This document shows, one piece after another, positions 29,473 through 38,164 of a stretch of DNA of 64,000 bases (positions are counted from its first letter, which is position 1; every line of letters starts with the position of its first letter). A program made the position numbers and the translations under genes. Below the pieces are notes generated by a model, which ran no database searches, had not been told where the DNA came from, and saw only the letters and a list, made by a program, of their open reading frames with translations. The stretch comes from Neomesorhizobium albiziae (lineage in GTDB: Bacteria > Pseudomonadota > Alphaproteobacteria > Rhizobiales > Rhizobiaceae). The stretch is from positions 186,001-250,000 of the forward strand of contig NZ_FOSL01000004.1 of the NCBI RefSeq assembly GCF_900114255.1. The letters run 5' to 3'.

Positions 29473-29991
29473 TCATTCCTCTCCGGCGTCGCGCGCCATC
29501 ATGAGGGCTGGACCATACACCGAGCTGCGGGTGTCGAAAGCATGGAAGCCCGCCTTTTCATAGGCCCGGATGGCCCTTGCATTGGCCGGATCGGGATCGA
29601 TGATCACGCGCGGGGTACCCTCGGCGAAAAGCTCATCGACGAACTGGCGCAGGGCCGCCGAACCGTGGCCGACGCCCACCAGCTCCGCTGGCCCGATCGA
29701 CAGGTCGACGCCGAGCGTGCCGAAAGGCTGGTCCTGGTAGGGGTGGTCATCCTCCAGATGCGGGTCGTAACTCTGCAGGTAGCCGATGGGCCTGCCGTCG
29801 AGCTCGATGATCAGCGGCTCGACCGAGACGCTGTCGATATGTCCGGCTATCTCGGCGATCTCCGTCTCCGGATCGTCCCACCACTCGGCGACATGCGGCT
29901 CGGCGAGCCAGCCGGCGATCATCGGCAGGTCGGCCTCGGTGACGGGCCGGAAGTCGTATCGGTTACGCGGCATCGATGGTTTCGACGACAA
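29473..29991 (-). CDS. GNAT family N-acetyltransferase (AAC(6')-like)
   Basis: 172 residues of GNAT fold: [29 protein letters not shown] at the start resembles AAC(6') aminoglycoside and IucB/RimJ-like acetyltransferases, and [15 protein letters not shown] is the pyrophosphate-binding loop (Q/R-x-x-G-x-G/A pattern modified to V-G-H-G-S-A). [14 protein letters not shown] is the C-terminal signature. The substrate is unknown; resistance cannot be inferred from the fold. Its start overlaps the hslV end by 29 bases, so its translation depends on hslV. Confidence 0.87.
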   Translation of the reverse strand: MSSKPSMPRNRYDFRPVTEADLPMIAGWLAEPHVAEWWDDPETEIAEIAGHIDSVSVEPLIIELDGRPIGYLQSYDPHLEDDHPYQDQPFGTLGVDLSIGPAELVGVGHGSAALRQFVDELFAEGTPRVIIDPDPANARAIRAYEKAGFHAFDTRSSVYGPALMMARDAGEE

Positions 29992-30511
29992 CGTTGTGGT
30001 TGGTATAGACGCAGATATCGGCAGCGATCTGCATTGCCTTGCGGGCGATTTCTTCCGCGTCGTTGTCGGTGTCCATCAGGGCGCGCGCCGCGGCGAGCGC
30101 ATAATTGCCGCCCGAGCCGATGGCCATCACGCCATGCTCTGGCTCAAGCACGTCGCCGGTGCCGGTGAGCGCCAGGGAAACGTTTTTGTCTGCCACCAGC
30201 ATCATCGCCTCGAGACGGCGCAGATAACGATCGGTGCGCCAGTCCTTGGCGAGTTCGACGCAGGCGCGCGTCAGCTGGTCGGGATATTGCTCGAGCTTGG
30301 CCTCGAGACGCTCGAGAAGGGTGAAGGCGTCGGCCGTGGCGCCGGCGAAGCCGGCAATGACGTTACCCTTGCCGAGGCGGCGAACCTTCTTGGCGTTGCC
30401 CTTCATCACGGTCTGGCCGAGGCTTACCTGGCCGTCGCCGGCAATGACGACCTTGCCGCCCTTGCGCACGGTCACGATCGTGGTGGCGTGCATGCTCAAC
30501 TCATTCGACAT
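29963..30511 (-). CDS. hslV: HslV peptidase subunit
   Basis: Threonine peptidase of the HslVU complex. Start [32 protein letters not shown]; processing after Ala9 would expose the catalytic Thr10 of TTIVTV, as in other HslV proteins. G-D-G-Q-V-S-L-G and [11 protein letters not shown] are family motifs and length (182) is normal. The frame continues 48 codons upstream without similarity. It heads the four-gene run ending in hslU and is separated from the deacetylase gene by a terminator (30647-30667). Confidence 0.97.
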   Translation of the reverse strand: MSNELSMHATTIVTVRKGGKVVIAGDGQVSLGQTVMKGNAKKVRRLGKGNVIAGFAGATADAFTLLERLEAKLEQYPDQLTRACVELAKDWRTDRYLRRLEAMMLVADKNVSLALTGTGDVLEPEHGVMAIGSGGNYALAAARALMDTDNDAEEIARKAMQIAADICVYTNHNVVVETIDAA

Positions 30512-30646
30512 GTATTGCTCCGATGTCGCGCGGTCCCATACGGCAACCGCACGGTACGAGGGATGGTTGCGGCCCCTACGTATGCACCGTTTCCGAAAAA
30601 TACAAACCCCGCGTCGGCGGCGGAACGATGGCCGGTTGCGTGAAAA

Positions 30647-30667
30647 GGGCGGCAACTCCGGCCGCCC
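30647..30667 (-). terminator. Intrinsic terminator after the deacetylase-like gene
   Basis: GGGCGGC and GCCGCCC form a 7-bp stem around AACTCCG. Read leftward the stem is followed by TTTTCA. It lies between the amidohydrolase stop (30707) and hslV, isolating the two units. Confidence 0.75.
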
Positions 30668-30706
30668 CTTCTCCGTTTTCGCGGGCTGCGGGCCGCTCCG
30701 GCAGGA

Positions 30707-31738
30707 TTAGCGGCCCTCGAAGCCGGTGAGCACGCCGACCGCGTTGACGCCGATCTCGTCGACGGCGTAGCCGCCCTCCATGACGAACAGCGTCGGCAGG
30801 TTGAGTTTGGCGATGCGCCGGCCGATCTTCGGATAGTCCGCCGACTTCAGCTTGAAATGGCTGATCGGATCCTTTTCGAAGGTGTCGACGCCAAGCGAAA
30901 CGACGACCACGTCCGGGGAATAGGCGGCCAGTTTTTCGCAGGCATCGTCGAGCGAGGCGCTCCAGGCATCCCATGCCGTGCCGAAGGGCATCGGGTAGTT
31001 GTGGTTGAAGCCTTCGCCGGGGCCGGCACCCCTTTCGTCTGCATGGCCGAGGAAGAAGGGATATTCGGTCATCGGGTCGCCATGTAGGTTGATGACCTGG
31101 ACGTCGGCACGGTCGTAGAAGATCTCCTGGGTGCCGTTGCCATGGTGATAGTCGACGTCGAGCACGGTAACGCGGGCCGCACCCTGGTCGCGGAACCATT
31201 GCGCGGCGACCGCGGCGTTGTTGATGAAGCAGTAACCGCCCATGAAGGCGGCGCCCGCATGATGGCCGGGCGGGCGGCAAAGCGCAAAGGCGGCGCGTTC
31301 GCCGGCTTTCACCAGATGGGCGGCGGTCAACCCCACGTCATGTGACGACTTGATCGCATCCCAGGTGCCTTTGACGAAGCTGGCGCCGCCGTCGAAGGAA
31401 TAGAAGCCGAGCAGAGCCTCGATTGTCCTTGGCGCGACGTCGCCACGCAAGCCGCGCGTCGGCCAGGTGAAGGGAATGGCGGAGCCCGTCTTGCCGGCGG
31501 CTTCCCAGCGCTCCCAGACGGTCGGCAGGAAATCGATGTAGTCGGCGCGGTGAACGCGTTTCGCCAGCGCGACATCGTGGGATTCGGGTGGGAGGATAGG
31601 ACCGAGCTTTTCCGTTTCCACGCGCGCCTTGATGATTTCGGCGCGCGACGGCTTTTCGAAACCCGGCACGATTTCGCCGGCGACGAGTTCCATCTGGCCG
31701 GAATGGCCGGCGTGAAGCGGCGAGAATACTGTTTTCAT
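30707..31738 (-). CDS. Histone deacetylase-family amidohydrolase (acetylpolyamine amidohydrolase-like)
   Basis: 343-residue zinc amidohydrolase of the class II HDAC/acetylpolyamine amidohydrolase group. The catalytic His pair is in CRPPGHHAG (about 155-163). The zinc ligands Asp and His are in TVLDVDYHHGNGTQEIFY (about 192-209), and the third ligand Asp lies in the following G-D-P-M-T-E-Y-P-F region or D-V-V-V-V-S-L-G-V-D-T-F (about 268-279). A late M-E-G-G-Y-A-V-D-E-I-G segment holds the conserved Gly-Gly-Tyr. Likely deacetylates acetylated polyamines or lysine. Of two adjacent ATGs, 31738 has the better-spaced AGGGGA site. Confidence 0.9.
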   Translation of the reverse strand: MKTVFSPLHAGHSGQMELVAGEIVPGFEKPSRAEIIKARVETEKLGPILPPESHDVALAKRVHRADYIDFLPTVWERWEAAGKTGSAIPFTWPTRGLRGDVAPRTIEALLGFYSFDGGASFVKGTWDAIKSSHDVGLTAAHLVKAGERAAFALCRPPGHHAGAAFMGGYCFINNAAVAAQWFRDQGAARVTVLDVDYHHGNGTQEIFYDRADVQVINLHGDPMTEYPFFLGHADERGAGPGEGFNHNYPMPFGTAWDAWSASLDDACEKLAAYSPDVVVVSLGVDTFEKDPISHFKLKSADYPKIGRRIAKLNLPTLFVMEGGYAVDEIGVNAVGVLTGFEGR

Positions 31739-31846
31739 CATGTCCCCTGCTGGCTGAGTTCCGGCGAAGCTAACCGCAGGCCTTGGTCCATCTCAAGTCC
31801 GGCAAGGCTGGGCCAGGGAAACGGGTTGGAAAAAGGTGCGTTGTCT

Positions 31847-33004
31847 TCAGGCTTCCGGGCCGAAAACTTTCTGCCCGTCGATCCAGACGCCCAGCACATC
31901 GAGGTCGTCAGACAGATGGACAAAATTGGCGGTGGAGCCTCTCGCCAACCGTCCGTGCCGGTTTTCGACGCCCATCGCCCGTGCGGGATAGAGCGACGCC
32001 ATCCGCAGCGCCTCCTCGAGCGGAAGGTCGATGGTCCGGTGCATGAAGCGCACGGCCGAAATCATGTCGAGATCGGCGCCAGCCAGCGTGCCGTTCTCCA
32101 GGCGCAAGCTGCCGTTCTCGCGCTTGATCAGGCGGCCGTTCAGCGTGAACGACTTCATGTCGGTCCCGATGGTTGCCATCGCGTCGGTGACGAGGAAGAT
32201 GCCGGCCGGCCCATTCTTGGCGTTGAGCGCGATGCGGATGGTGGCGGGATCGACGTGGATACCATCGGCGATTAGGCCGGCATGCAGCGTGCCGGTGTTT
32301 ATGGCGGCGCCCGCCAGGCCCGCTTCGCGGTTGCCGATCTGGCTCATCGCATTGAAGAGATGGGTGACCATCGAGGCGCCCGCCGCGGCCGCGGCCGAAG
32401 CTGTCGTGTAAGTCGTGTCGGAATGGCCGAGACTGACGACAATGCCGTCAGCCGCAAGCCGCGCGATGCGCTCCGGCGTAACCGATTCCGGCGCGACCGT
32501 CGTCAGGAGGTGCGGCACCTTGCGATGCGCCGCGATCAGCGCCGCCTCGTCTGCGTCGCTCATCGGGCGAATCAAGGCAGGGTCATGCGCGCCCTTGCGG
32601 GCGAGCGACAGATGCGGGCCTTCGAGGTGAAGGCCGAGGAAGCCCGGCACGTGCCGCCGTGCTGCTTCCGCGCCCGCCTCCACCGCCGCGGCGGTGATTT
32701 CGCGGGTGTCGGTGATGAGGGTCGCTAGCAATGCCGTGGTGCCGAACGGCGCGTGGGCAGCGCAGATGGTGCGGATCGTTTCGACGTCCTGGCGGTCGTT
32801 GAGCATAACGCCGCCGCCGCCATTGACCTGCAGGTCGATAAAGCCGGGGACGAGCATGCCCCCCGCGAAATCCACTTTTTGGACGCTGGACGGAAGGGCA
32901 TCGACCGTCTCGACCATGTCGCCGCGCACTGTCAGCGTGGCATTCTCGTGCCAGGCATTGCCGTCGAAGATACGTGCGCCGGTAAAGGCGGTCGGGGCGC
33001 TCAT
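31847..33004 (-). CDS. nagA: N-acetylglucosamine-6-phosphate deacetylase
   Basis: Deacetylates GlcNAc-6-phosphate to glucosamine-6-phosphate. Start MSAPTAFTGARIFDGN gives 385 residues; a long upstream extension of the frame lies over the SIS gene and is not real. Metal and catalytic motifs: F-L-G-L-H-L-E-G-P-H-L with the Glu ligand (about 121-131), the His ligands in V-S-L-G-H-S-D-T-T-Y (about 204-213) and around HLFNAM (about 227-232), and the catalytic Asp in L-V-T-D-A-M-A-T-I-G (about 276-285). It is last gene of the leftward kinase-gntR-SIS-nagA operon, overlapping the SIS gene by 4 bases. Confidence 0.95.
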   Translation of the reverse strand: MSAPTAFTGARIFDGNAWHENATLTVRGDMVETVDALPSSVQKVDFAGGMLVPGFIDLQVNGGGGVMLNDRQDVETIRTICAAHAPFGTTALLATLITDTREITAAAVEAGAEAARRHVPGFLGLHLEGPHLSLARKGAHDPALIRPMSDADEAALIAAHRKVPHLLTTVAPESVTPERIARLAADGIVVSLGHSDTTYTTASAAAAAGASMVTHLFNAMSQIGNREAGLAGAAINTGTLHAGLIADGIHVDPATIRIALNAKNGPAGIFLVTDAMATIGTDMKSFTLNGRLIKRENGSLRLENGTLAGADLDMISAVRFMHRTIDLPLEEALRMASLYPARAMGVENRHGRLARGSTANFVHLSDDLDVLGVWIDGQKVFGPEA

Positions 33005-34032
33005 CGGGTTTCGGTCACCTTCTTGAGATTTCGCGGTTCGTCGGGATTGAGGCCGCGATGGCGGGCGAAGGCCTCCACGAAGGCGTAGAACGAAACGACC
33101 AGCGCCAGTGGATCGGTGAGCGGGTGGCCGGTGGCGGCAAACGGCAGCCGGGTTGCGTTCCTGGCAAGGTCGCTGGTCATGAAAACGGTTGCCTCTTTGG
33201 CGCCCAGCGCCTCGGCGGTCTCGGCCATCGACGGTTCGGAACGGTCGCGGGCGGCGAGAGCCAGCACAGGGAAGCCTGGCGTCACCAACGCCCACGGACC
33301 GTGCATGACTTCGGCAGCACTGTAGGCCTCGGCGTGTACGCCGCAGGTTTCCTTGAACTTCAGGGCCGCTTCGTTGGCGATGGCGAAGGACGGGCCGCGG
33401 CCTAGAATGAACAGCGAGTTTCCGTCATCGAGCGCGCCGGCGAGCCGGCTCCAGTCGCAGGCAACCGCCTTGCTGAAATGTTTCGGCAGCTCGCCAAGCG
33501 CTGCAAGCAAATCCTCGTCTTCGGTGCAGTGCGCCAGCAGCGCGAGGCCTGCCACGGCCGAATTGACGAAGGTTTTGGTCGCGGCGACGCTTTTTTCCAC
33601 GCCGGCGGCAATATCGATGGAGTGGTCCGAGGCCCGCGCCAACGGGGAATCGGCGGTGTTGGTCAGTGCGACGGTCAGGGCGCCGCCGCGCTTTGCCTCC
33701 TCGGCCATGGCGACGATATCCGGGCTTTTGCCTGATTGCGAGATCGCCAGGCAGGCCGAACCCGCCAGCCTCAGCTTGGCGCCGTAGATGGAAGCGACCG
33801 AGGGGCCCACCGAGGCGACCGGGATGCCGGCGGTGAGCTCGACCGCGTATTTCATGAAGGAAGCGACGTGGTCGGAGGAGCCGCGCGCCACGGTGACGAG
33901 GAACGCCGGGTTGCGGGCGCGGATATCGCGTCCGGCCTCGGCAAGCGCCTTGCTGGAAAAGTCGAGCAGCCGCGCGGTCGCGTCCGGGATCTCCCTGATC
34001 TCCCGTATCATGTGGGTTTCGGTTGCGGTCAC
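33001..34032 (-). CDS. SIS-domain sugar isomerase, probable glucosamine-6-phosphate deaminase (NagB-II type)
   Basis: 343 residues with two SIS domains (about 40-165 and 200-325), the layout of the isomerase half of GlmS and of NagB-II/AgaS. Features are TVARGSSDHVASFMKYAVEL, the phosphosugar loop ISQSGKSPDIVAM, and E-V-M-H-G-P-W-A-L-V in the second domain, where GlmS has E-x-x-H-G. No glutamine-amidotransferase domain is present, so ammonia release (deamination to fructose-6-P) rather than synthesis is likely. Position next to nagA supports this. It starts with GTG overlapping gntR by 4 bases and ends overlapping nagA by 4. Confidence 0.88.
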   Translation of the reverse strand: MTATETHMIREIREIPDATARLLDFSSKALAEAGRDIRARNPAFLVTVARGSSDHVASFMKYAVELTAGIPVASVGPSVASIYGAKLRLAGSACLAISQSGKSPDIVAMAEEAKRGGALTVALTNTADSPLARASDHSIDIAAGVEKSVAATKTFVNSAVAGLALLAHCTEDEDLLAALGELPKHFSKAVACDWSRLAGALDDGNSLFILGRGPSFAIANEAALKFKETCGVHAEAYSAAEVMHGPWALVTPGFPVLALAARDRSEPSMAETAEALGAKEATVFMTSDLARNATRLPFAATGHPLTDPLALVVSFYAFVEAFARHRGLNPDEPRNLKKVTETR

Positions 34033-34814
34033 TGTCCGTCTCCAATCGCTTCGCTGCCGCCGAGCCTCAGTTCGGCGACAAAATCATAGGCGTCGCCCCG
34101 ATAGATGGAGCGGGTGAATTCGATGACGCGGCCGGTGGCGAGGTAGGAAATGCGCTCGATGCGCAAGCTCGCCGAGCCGGCCGGGACGTCGAGAAGCCGT
34201 GCGTCGGCCTCGCCGAGATTGGCGGCCGAAATGCGCTGCACCGCCCGCGACGGGCGGTTGCCGGTCTTTTCCAGCGCCATGTAGAGCGAGGTGGTGACTG
34301 CCTCGGGATCGGGCAGCACCGCGGTAGACAGCGACGCGCGCTCGATCGCCAGCGGCGTGTCGTCGGCGATACGCAGGCGCGATACCCGCGCGACGAGTTC
34401 CTTGGCCGACAAGCCAAGCACCATCATCTCGTCCGGCGACGGCGGATAGACGCCGCGGTCGAGCCATTCCGACCGCACCGTCATGCCGCGCCGCGCCATG
34501 TCCTCGGTAAAGGAGGTGAGCCGCGACAGCGACTGCTCGACGCGGTCCATGCGCGGGGCGACGAAAGTGCCGGAACCGTGACGCTGGATCAGGACGCCGC
34601 CCTTGACCAGGTCCTGAACCGCCTTGCGCACGGTGACGCGCGAGATGTCGGCCTTGAGGGCGATGTCGCGCTCGGACGGCAGTGCATCACCGGGACCGAT
34701 GATGCCGCGCTGGACCGCATCCTCGATGGTCTTCTTCAGCCTGAGATAGAGCGGTGCGCCCTGCTGGCCGGTTTCCTTGACCGTCGTGAAAATCTGGTCC
34801 GCGAGGTCAGCCAT
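34029..34814 (-). CDS. GntR/HutC-family regulator of amino-sugar genes
   Basis: 261 residues: an N-terminal winged helix (about 20-90; P-L-Y-L-R-L-K-K-T-I-E-D-A, then D-A-L-P-S-E-R-D-I-A and S-R-V-T-V-R-K-A-V-Q-D-L) and a C-terminal UTRA effector domain (about 110-250), the architecture of HutC-type GntR regulators such as NagR/DasR that sense phosphorylated amino sugars. It sits inside the operon it probably controls, 3 bases after the kinase gene. The paired TGGTATT repeats at 35716 and 35853 are the obvious operator candidates. Binding is inferred from context. Confidence 0.9.
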   Translation of the reverse strand: MADLADQIFTTVKETGQQGAPLYLRLKKTIEDAVQRGIIGPGDALPSERDIALKADISRVTVRKAVQDLVKGGVLIQRHGSGTFVAPRMDRVEQSLSRLTSFTEDMARRGMTVRSEWLDRGVYPPSPDEMMVLGLSAKELVARVSRLRIADDTPLAIERASLSTAVLPDPEAVTTSLYMALEKTGNRPSRAVQRISAANLGEADARLLDVPAGSASLRIERISYLATGRVIEFTRSIYRGDAYDFVAELRLGGSEAIGDGQ

Positions 34815-34817
34815 CGG

Positions 34818-35693
34818 TCAGCCATTCCCCTTGCTGCCGAAATACCGCGCCGCCATCGAGACCGCGCCGCCCAGTGCGTCGTCCTTCGGCGGCTTCAGAA
34901 GCGCGCTGTATCGCGCCGAAAGCAGCGGCGCATAGAGCGGCGCCAGTCCGCCCAGCAGGCAAAGCGGATCGCCTTCGCGCAGATCGAGAACATTGAGCGC
35001 GGCTTCGACGTCGCTTACCGCCTTGTCGACGATCCAAGCCGCGACGATGTCGCCTTTGGCGGCATGTTCGAATACTTTCGGCGCGAAGCCGCCGAAATCG
35101 CCCGGCTTGGCGTTGGTGGTAAATTCCACCACGGCCTCGGGATTGTTGCGGAAGACGGCCATCATCTCGTCGGTCAGGGGCGAAGCGGGCCGGATGCCGT
35201 CATGGGCAAGCAACGTCTGTTCCAGGAGGTCGCGGCCGACGCGGGCGCCGCTGCCCTGGTCGCCAACCTGGAAACCCCAGCCGCCGATCGGACGCGCCTT
35301 GCCGTTGTGGCGGGCCATGTAAGCAGTGCCCGTGCCGAGGATGGCCATGGCGCCGTCGCCGGACCCCACAGCGCCTTCCAGTGCGATTTCGGCGTCGGTT
35401 TCGACGCGGCTGCCGGCGAAAGGCAGGATCGCTTCGAGCTGCTGCCGGTACGTGCCGACATTGGCGCCGGCGAGGCCGAGCACGGCGCCGGCTTGCGGGA
35501 CGAGGTCGGGATCCCTGCCGGCATCGATGAAGGCCAGCCGCGCGGCATCGACGATATTTGTCCGGGCGCCGGTGAGGTCGGTGCGGATGTTGGCGGCGCC
35601 GCTCTTGGCGCGGCCGATCACGGCGCCGTCCGCCGTTGCCAGCGCTGCCCTGCAGCTGGTGCCGCCGCCATCGATGCCGAGCACATATTCCAC
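34818..35693 (-). CDS. BadF/BadG-type N-acetylglucosamine kinase
   Basis: 291-residue sugar kinase of the ASKHA fold. The phosphate-1 motif L-G-I-D-G-G-G-T-S-C-R-A opens the protein (about 5-16). The conserved G-L-A-G-A-N and L-G-T-G-T-A-Y segments follow, then G-G-W-G-F-Q-V-G-D-Q-G-S-G-A (about 133-146), typical of GlcNAc kinases in the BadF family. In this operon it should phosphorylate imported GlcNAc (or GlcN) to the 6-phosphate for NagA. The GTG start has a strong GAGGAG site 9 bases ahead. It heads the leftward operon and faces murQ across the operator region. Confidence 0.9.
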   Translation of the reverse strand: MEYVLGIDGGGTSCRAALATADGAVIGRAKSGAANIRTDLTGARTNIVDAARLAFIDAGRDPDLVPQAGAVLGLAGANVGTYRQQLEAILPFAGSRVETDAEIALEGAVGSGDGAMAILGTGTAYMARHNGKARPIGGWGFQVGDQGSGARVGRDLLEQTLLAHDGIRPASPLTDEMMAVFRNNPEAVVEFTTNAKPGDFGGFAPKVFEHAAKGDIVAAWIVDKAVSDVEAALNVLDLREGDPLCLLGGLAPLYAPLLSARYSALLKPPKDDALGGAVSMAARYFGSKGNG

Positions 35694-35715
35694 GGAAATC
35701 TCCTCTTATCGGAAT

Positions 35716-35733
35716 AATACCAATAAAATACCA
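35716..35733 (-). promoter_or_regulatory. Operator candidate: TGGTATT direct repeat before the kinase operon
   Basis: On the minus strand two TGGTATT heptamers stand 11 bases apart, one helical turn, about 25 bases before the kinase GTG. The same pair in mirror orientation precedes murQ. Best explained as the site of the amino-sugar GntR regulator. Confidence 0.65.
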
Positions 35734-35852
35734 ATAGCCAAGCGTTAATTTGCTGCACTGGCATTTTCATCATTTAAGTCATTGCAAATTCGGGCATTTT
35801 AGCGGGCTGAGCGTTATGGCTTTAAAAAAATTCGTTAACGTTGCTGGACAAG

Positions 35853-35870
35853 TGGTATTTTTTTGGTATT
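35853..35870 (+). promoter_or_regulatory. Operator candidate: TGGTATT direct repeat before murQ
   Basis: Two TGGTATT heptamers at 35853-35859 and 35864-35870 (11-base period), ending 23 bases before the murQ ATG. It mirrors the pair at 35716-35733, so both divergent operons carry the same element. Confidence 0.65.
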
Positions 35871-35893
35871 GTCCATTCGACGGGAGGAATGGA

Positions 35894-36814
35894 ATGGCCG
35901 TGAAGCGGACAGAACAACAGCACCCAATGGCCGACGGGCTGGATTTGCAGCCACCCGAAGCCGTGCTCCGCTTCCTCGCCGAAGCCCAGATAGAAGCCGC
36001 AGGCGCAGTGCTCGGCGCCATCGATTCGATAGCGAAGGCATCTGCGATCGCAGCCGAAACGCTGCGTAGCGGCGGCAGGCTGGCCTATGCCGCGGCCGGA
36101 AGTTCCGGCCTGATGGCGCTCGCCGACGCGCTGGAACTGCCGGGAACATTCGGCATCCCGCGTAACCGCATCGTCGTGATGCTGGCCGGCGGCCTCGAGG
36201 CGCTGAGCAATCTTGCCGGCGCGCCGGAAGACGATGCCGAACAGGCTGCGCTGGATGTGGCCGATGCCGGCCTTTCCGAGGGCGATTGCCTGATCGTGCT
36301 GTCGGCCAGCGGCTCTACGCCCTACGCCGTCGCAGCACTCGAGCAGGCGCGCCGCCGCAAGCTGAAAACCATCGCCATCGCCAACAATCCGGACACCCCG
36401 ATCGTCAATCTTGCCGACGCTGGCATCGTGCTGGCGACGCCGCCGGAACTGATCGCCGGTTCGACCCGCATGGGCGCCGGCACGTCGCAGAAGATAGCGC
36501 TCAACATGCTGTCGACGCTGATGGCGATAAAGCTCGGTCATGTGCATGACGGCTACATGGTCAACCTGCACGCCGACAATCTGAAGCTCAGGGAGCGCGC
36601 TGCCCGCATCGTCGCGGCGATCAGCGGCTGCGACCAGGAGACCGCCGCCGCCTGGCTCGAAAAGGCCGGCGGCTCGGTGAAGACAGCCGTGCTTCTAGCC
36701 GCCGGAGCCGGCGACCGGAACACGGCGAATGGGCTGCTCGAACGTACCGGCCAAAAACTCAGGCCGGCGCTTTCCGAGCTGGAGGGGAGCTCGCGCTCTC
36801 AACATGGAACCTGA
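35894..36814 (+). CDS. murQ: N-acetylmuramic acid 6-phosphate etherase
   Basis: Cleaves the lactyl ether of MurNAc-6-phosphate to GlcNAc-6-phosphate and D-lactate in cell-wall recycling. Start MAVKRTEQQHPMADGLD (306 residues) has GGGAGG 6 bases ahead; the frame extends 48 codons upstream through the operator and is not used. Typical MurQ features: T-E-x-x-x-P in the N-terminus, the SIS domain with Y-A-A-A-G-S-S-G-L-M-A (about 61-71), V-L-S-A-S-G-S-T-P-Y (about 135-144), the G-S-T-R-M-G-A-G-T-S-Q-K motif (about 191-202) and the L-x-x-A-x-G-x-V-K-T-A-like end. It is first gene of the rightward importer operon. Confidence 0.94.
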   Translation: MAVKRTEQQHPMADGLDLQPPEAVLRFLAEAQIEAAGAVLGAIDSIAKASAIAAETLRSGGRLAYAAAGSSGLMALADALELPGTFGIPRNRIVVMLAGGLEALSNLAGAPEDDAEQAALDVADAGLSEGDCLIVLSASGSTPYAVAALEQARRRKLKTIAIANNPDTPIVNLADAGIVLATPPELIAGSTRMGAGTSQKIALNMLSTLMAIKLGHVHDGYMVNLHADNLKLRERAARIVAAISGCDQETAAAWLEKAGGSVKTAVLLAAGAGDRNTANGLLERTGQKLRPALSELEGSSRSQHGT

Positions 36815-36838
36815 ACAAGGTCAACAGGGAGAACGGAA

Positions 36839-38098
36839 ATGACAAGAAAGACTTTGACGGCGCTTCTTCTGGGGTCGAGCATTCTCGGCTCCGCGGGAAC
36901 CGCCTTTGCGCAGGACGTGACGCTCAACATCGAAAGCTGGCGCAACGACGACCTCACCATCTGGCAGGAAAAGCTGATCCCTGCCTTCGAGGCCGCCAAT
37001 CCCGGCATTAAGGTGGTGTTCGCCCCGTCGGCGCCAACCGAATACAACGCCGCGCTGAACGCCAAGCTCGACGCAGGCTCGGCCGGCGACCTGATCACCT
37101 GCCGTCCGTTCGACGCCTCGCTCGAACTCTACAACAAGGGCCATCTCGCCGACCTGACCAGCCTGCCCGGCATGGAGAACTTCTCCGACGTGGCGAAATC
37201 CGCCTGGCAGACCGACGATGGCAAGGCGGCCTTCTGCGTGCCGATGGCTTCGGTGATCCACGGCTTCATCTACAACAAGGAAGCGTTCGAAAAGCTCGGC
37301 ATCACGCCGCCGGCGACCGAAGCGGAATTCTTCGCAGCCCTCGACAAGATCAAGGCTGACGGCACCTACATCCCGATGGCGATGGGCACCAAGGATCTCT
37401 GGGAAGCCGCGACCATGGGCTATCAGAACATCGGCCCGAACTACTGGAAGGGTGAGGAAGGCCGCCTGGCGCTGATCAAGGGCGAGCAGAAGCTGACCGA
37501 CAAGGACTGGGTCGAGCCCTATGCGACACTGGCCAAGTGGAAGGATTATCTGGGCGACGGTTTCGAGGCCCAGAGCTATCCGGACAGCCAGAACCTGTTC
37601 ACGCTCGGTCGCGCCGCCATCTACCCCGCCGGCTCCTGGGAAATCTCGGGCTTCAACACGCAGGCGCAGTTCAAGATGGGCGCCTTCCCGCCGCCGGTGC
37701 GCAATGCCGGCGACACCTGCTACATCTCCGACCACAACGACATCGGTGTCGGCCTGAATGCCAAGAGCAAGAACCCGGAAGCCGCCAAGAAGCTGCTCTC
37801 CTGGATCGCCTCGCCGGAATTCGCCACCATCTACGCCAACGCGCTGCCGGGCTTCTTCAGCCTGTCGTCGACAGCGGTGAAGATGGAAGACCCGCTGGCG
37901 CAGGAATTCGTCTCCTGGCGCGAAAAATGCAAGCCGACGATTCGCTCGACCTATCAGATCCTGTCGCGCGGCACACCGAACCTCGAGAACGAGACCTGGG
38001 TGGAATCGGCCAACGTGATCAACGGCACCGATACGCCGGAAGTTGCGGCCAAGAAGCTGCAGGACGGCCTCGACAGCTGGTACAAGCCGGCGAAGTAA
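36839..38098 (+). CDS. ABC importer sugar-binding protein (family 1 SBP)
   Basis: 419-residue periplasmic solute-binding protein. Signal peptide MTRKTLTALLLGSSILGSAGTAFA, cut before QDVTLN (about residue 24). The mature fold is the CUT1/MalE-like cluster: W-R-N-D-D-L-T-I-W-Q-E-K-L-I-P-A-F-E, F-I-Y-N-K-E-A-F-E-K-L-G-I-T and R-A-A-I-Y-P-A-G-S-W-E-I-S. The operon context (murQ, nag genes) predicts GlcNAc, chitobiose or muropeptide sugars as ligand. It is followed by a strong stem-loop (38105-38127), typical after binding-protein genes that must be made in excess over the permeases. Confidence 0.92.
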   Translation: MTRKTLTALLLGSSILGSAGTAFAQDVTLNIESWRNDDLTIWQEKLIPAFEAANPGIKVVFAPSAPTEYNAALNAKLDAGSAGDLITCRPFDASLELYNKGHLADLTSLPGMENFSDVAKSAWQTDDGKAAFCVPMASVIHGFIYNKEAFEKLGITPPATEAEFFAALDKIKADGTYIPMAMGTKDLWEAATMGYQNIGPNYWKGEEGRLALIKGEQKLTDKDWVEPYATLAKWKDYLGDGFEAQSYPDSQNLFTLGRAAIYPAGSWEISGFNTQAQFKMGAFPPPVRNAGDTCYISDHNDIGVGLNAKSKNPEAAKKLLSWIASPEFATIYANALPGFFSLSSTAVKMEDPLAQEFVSWREKCKPTIRSTYQILSRGTPNLENETWVESANVINGTDTPEVAAKKLQDGLDSWYKPAK

Positions 38099-38104
38099 GC
38101 TGAC

Positions 38105-38127
38105 GGCGGGCGGCGCTGCCGCCCGCC
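38105..38127 (+). terminator. Strong intra-operon stem-loop after the binding-protein gene
   Basis: GGCGGGCGGC / GCCGCCCGCC, a perfect 10-bp stem with a 3-base loop, 7 bases after the stop. No T-run follows, so it is more likely an mRNA 3'-end stabiliser or partial terminator that sets a high binding-protein to permease ratio. Confidence 0.6.
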
Positions 38128-38164
38128 TCAAGATTTCGATTGTTGATGCCGCTTCTCACGCTTA

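Noticed and set aside
31847-33295. Longer nagA frame with a 97-residue N-terminal extension
   Set aside because: The extension is Arg/Pro-rich, lies entirely over the SIS gene and lacks similarity. The ATG at 33004 starts the conserved protein and gives the normal 4-base coupling.
34023-35717. Plus-strand open frame of 564 codons over the gntR-kinase genes
   Set aside because: Shadow of two well-recognised minus-strand genes; Arg/His/Gly-rich translation with no domain.
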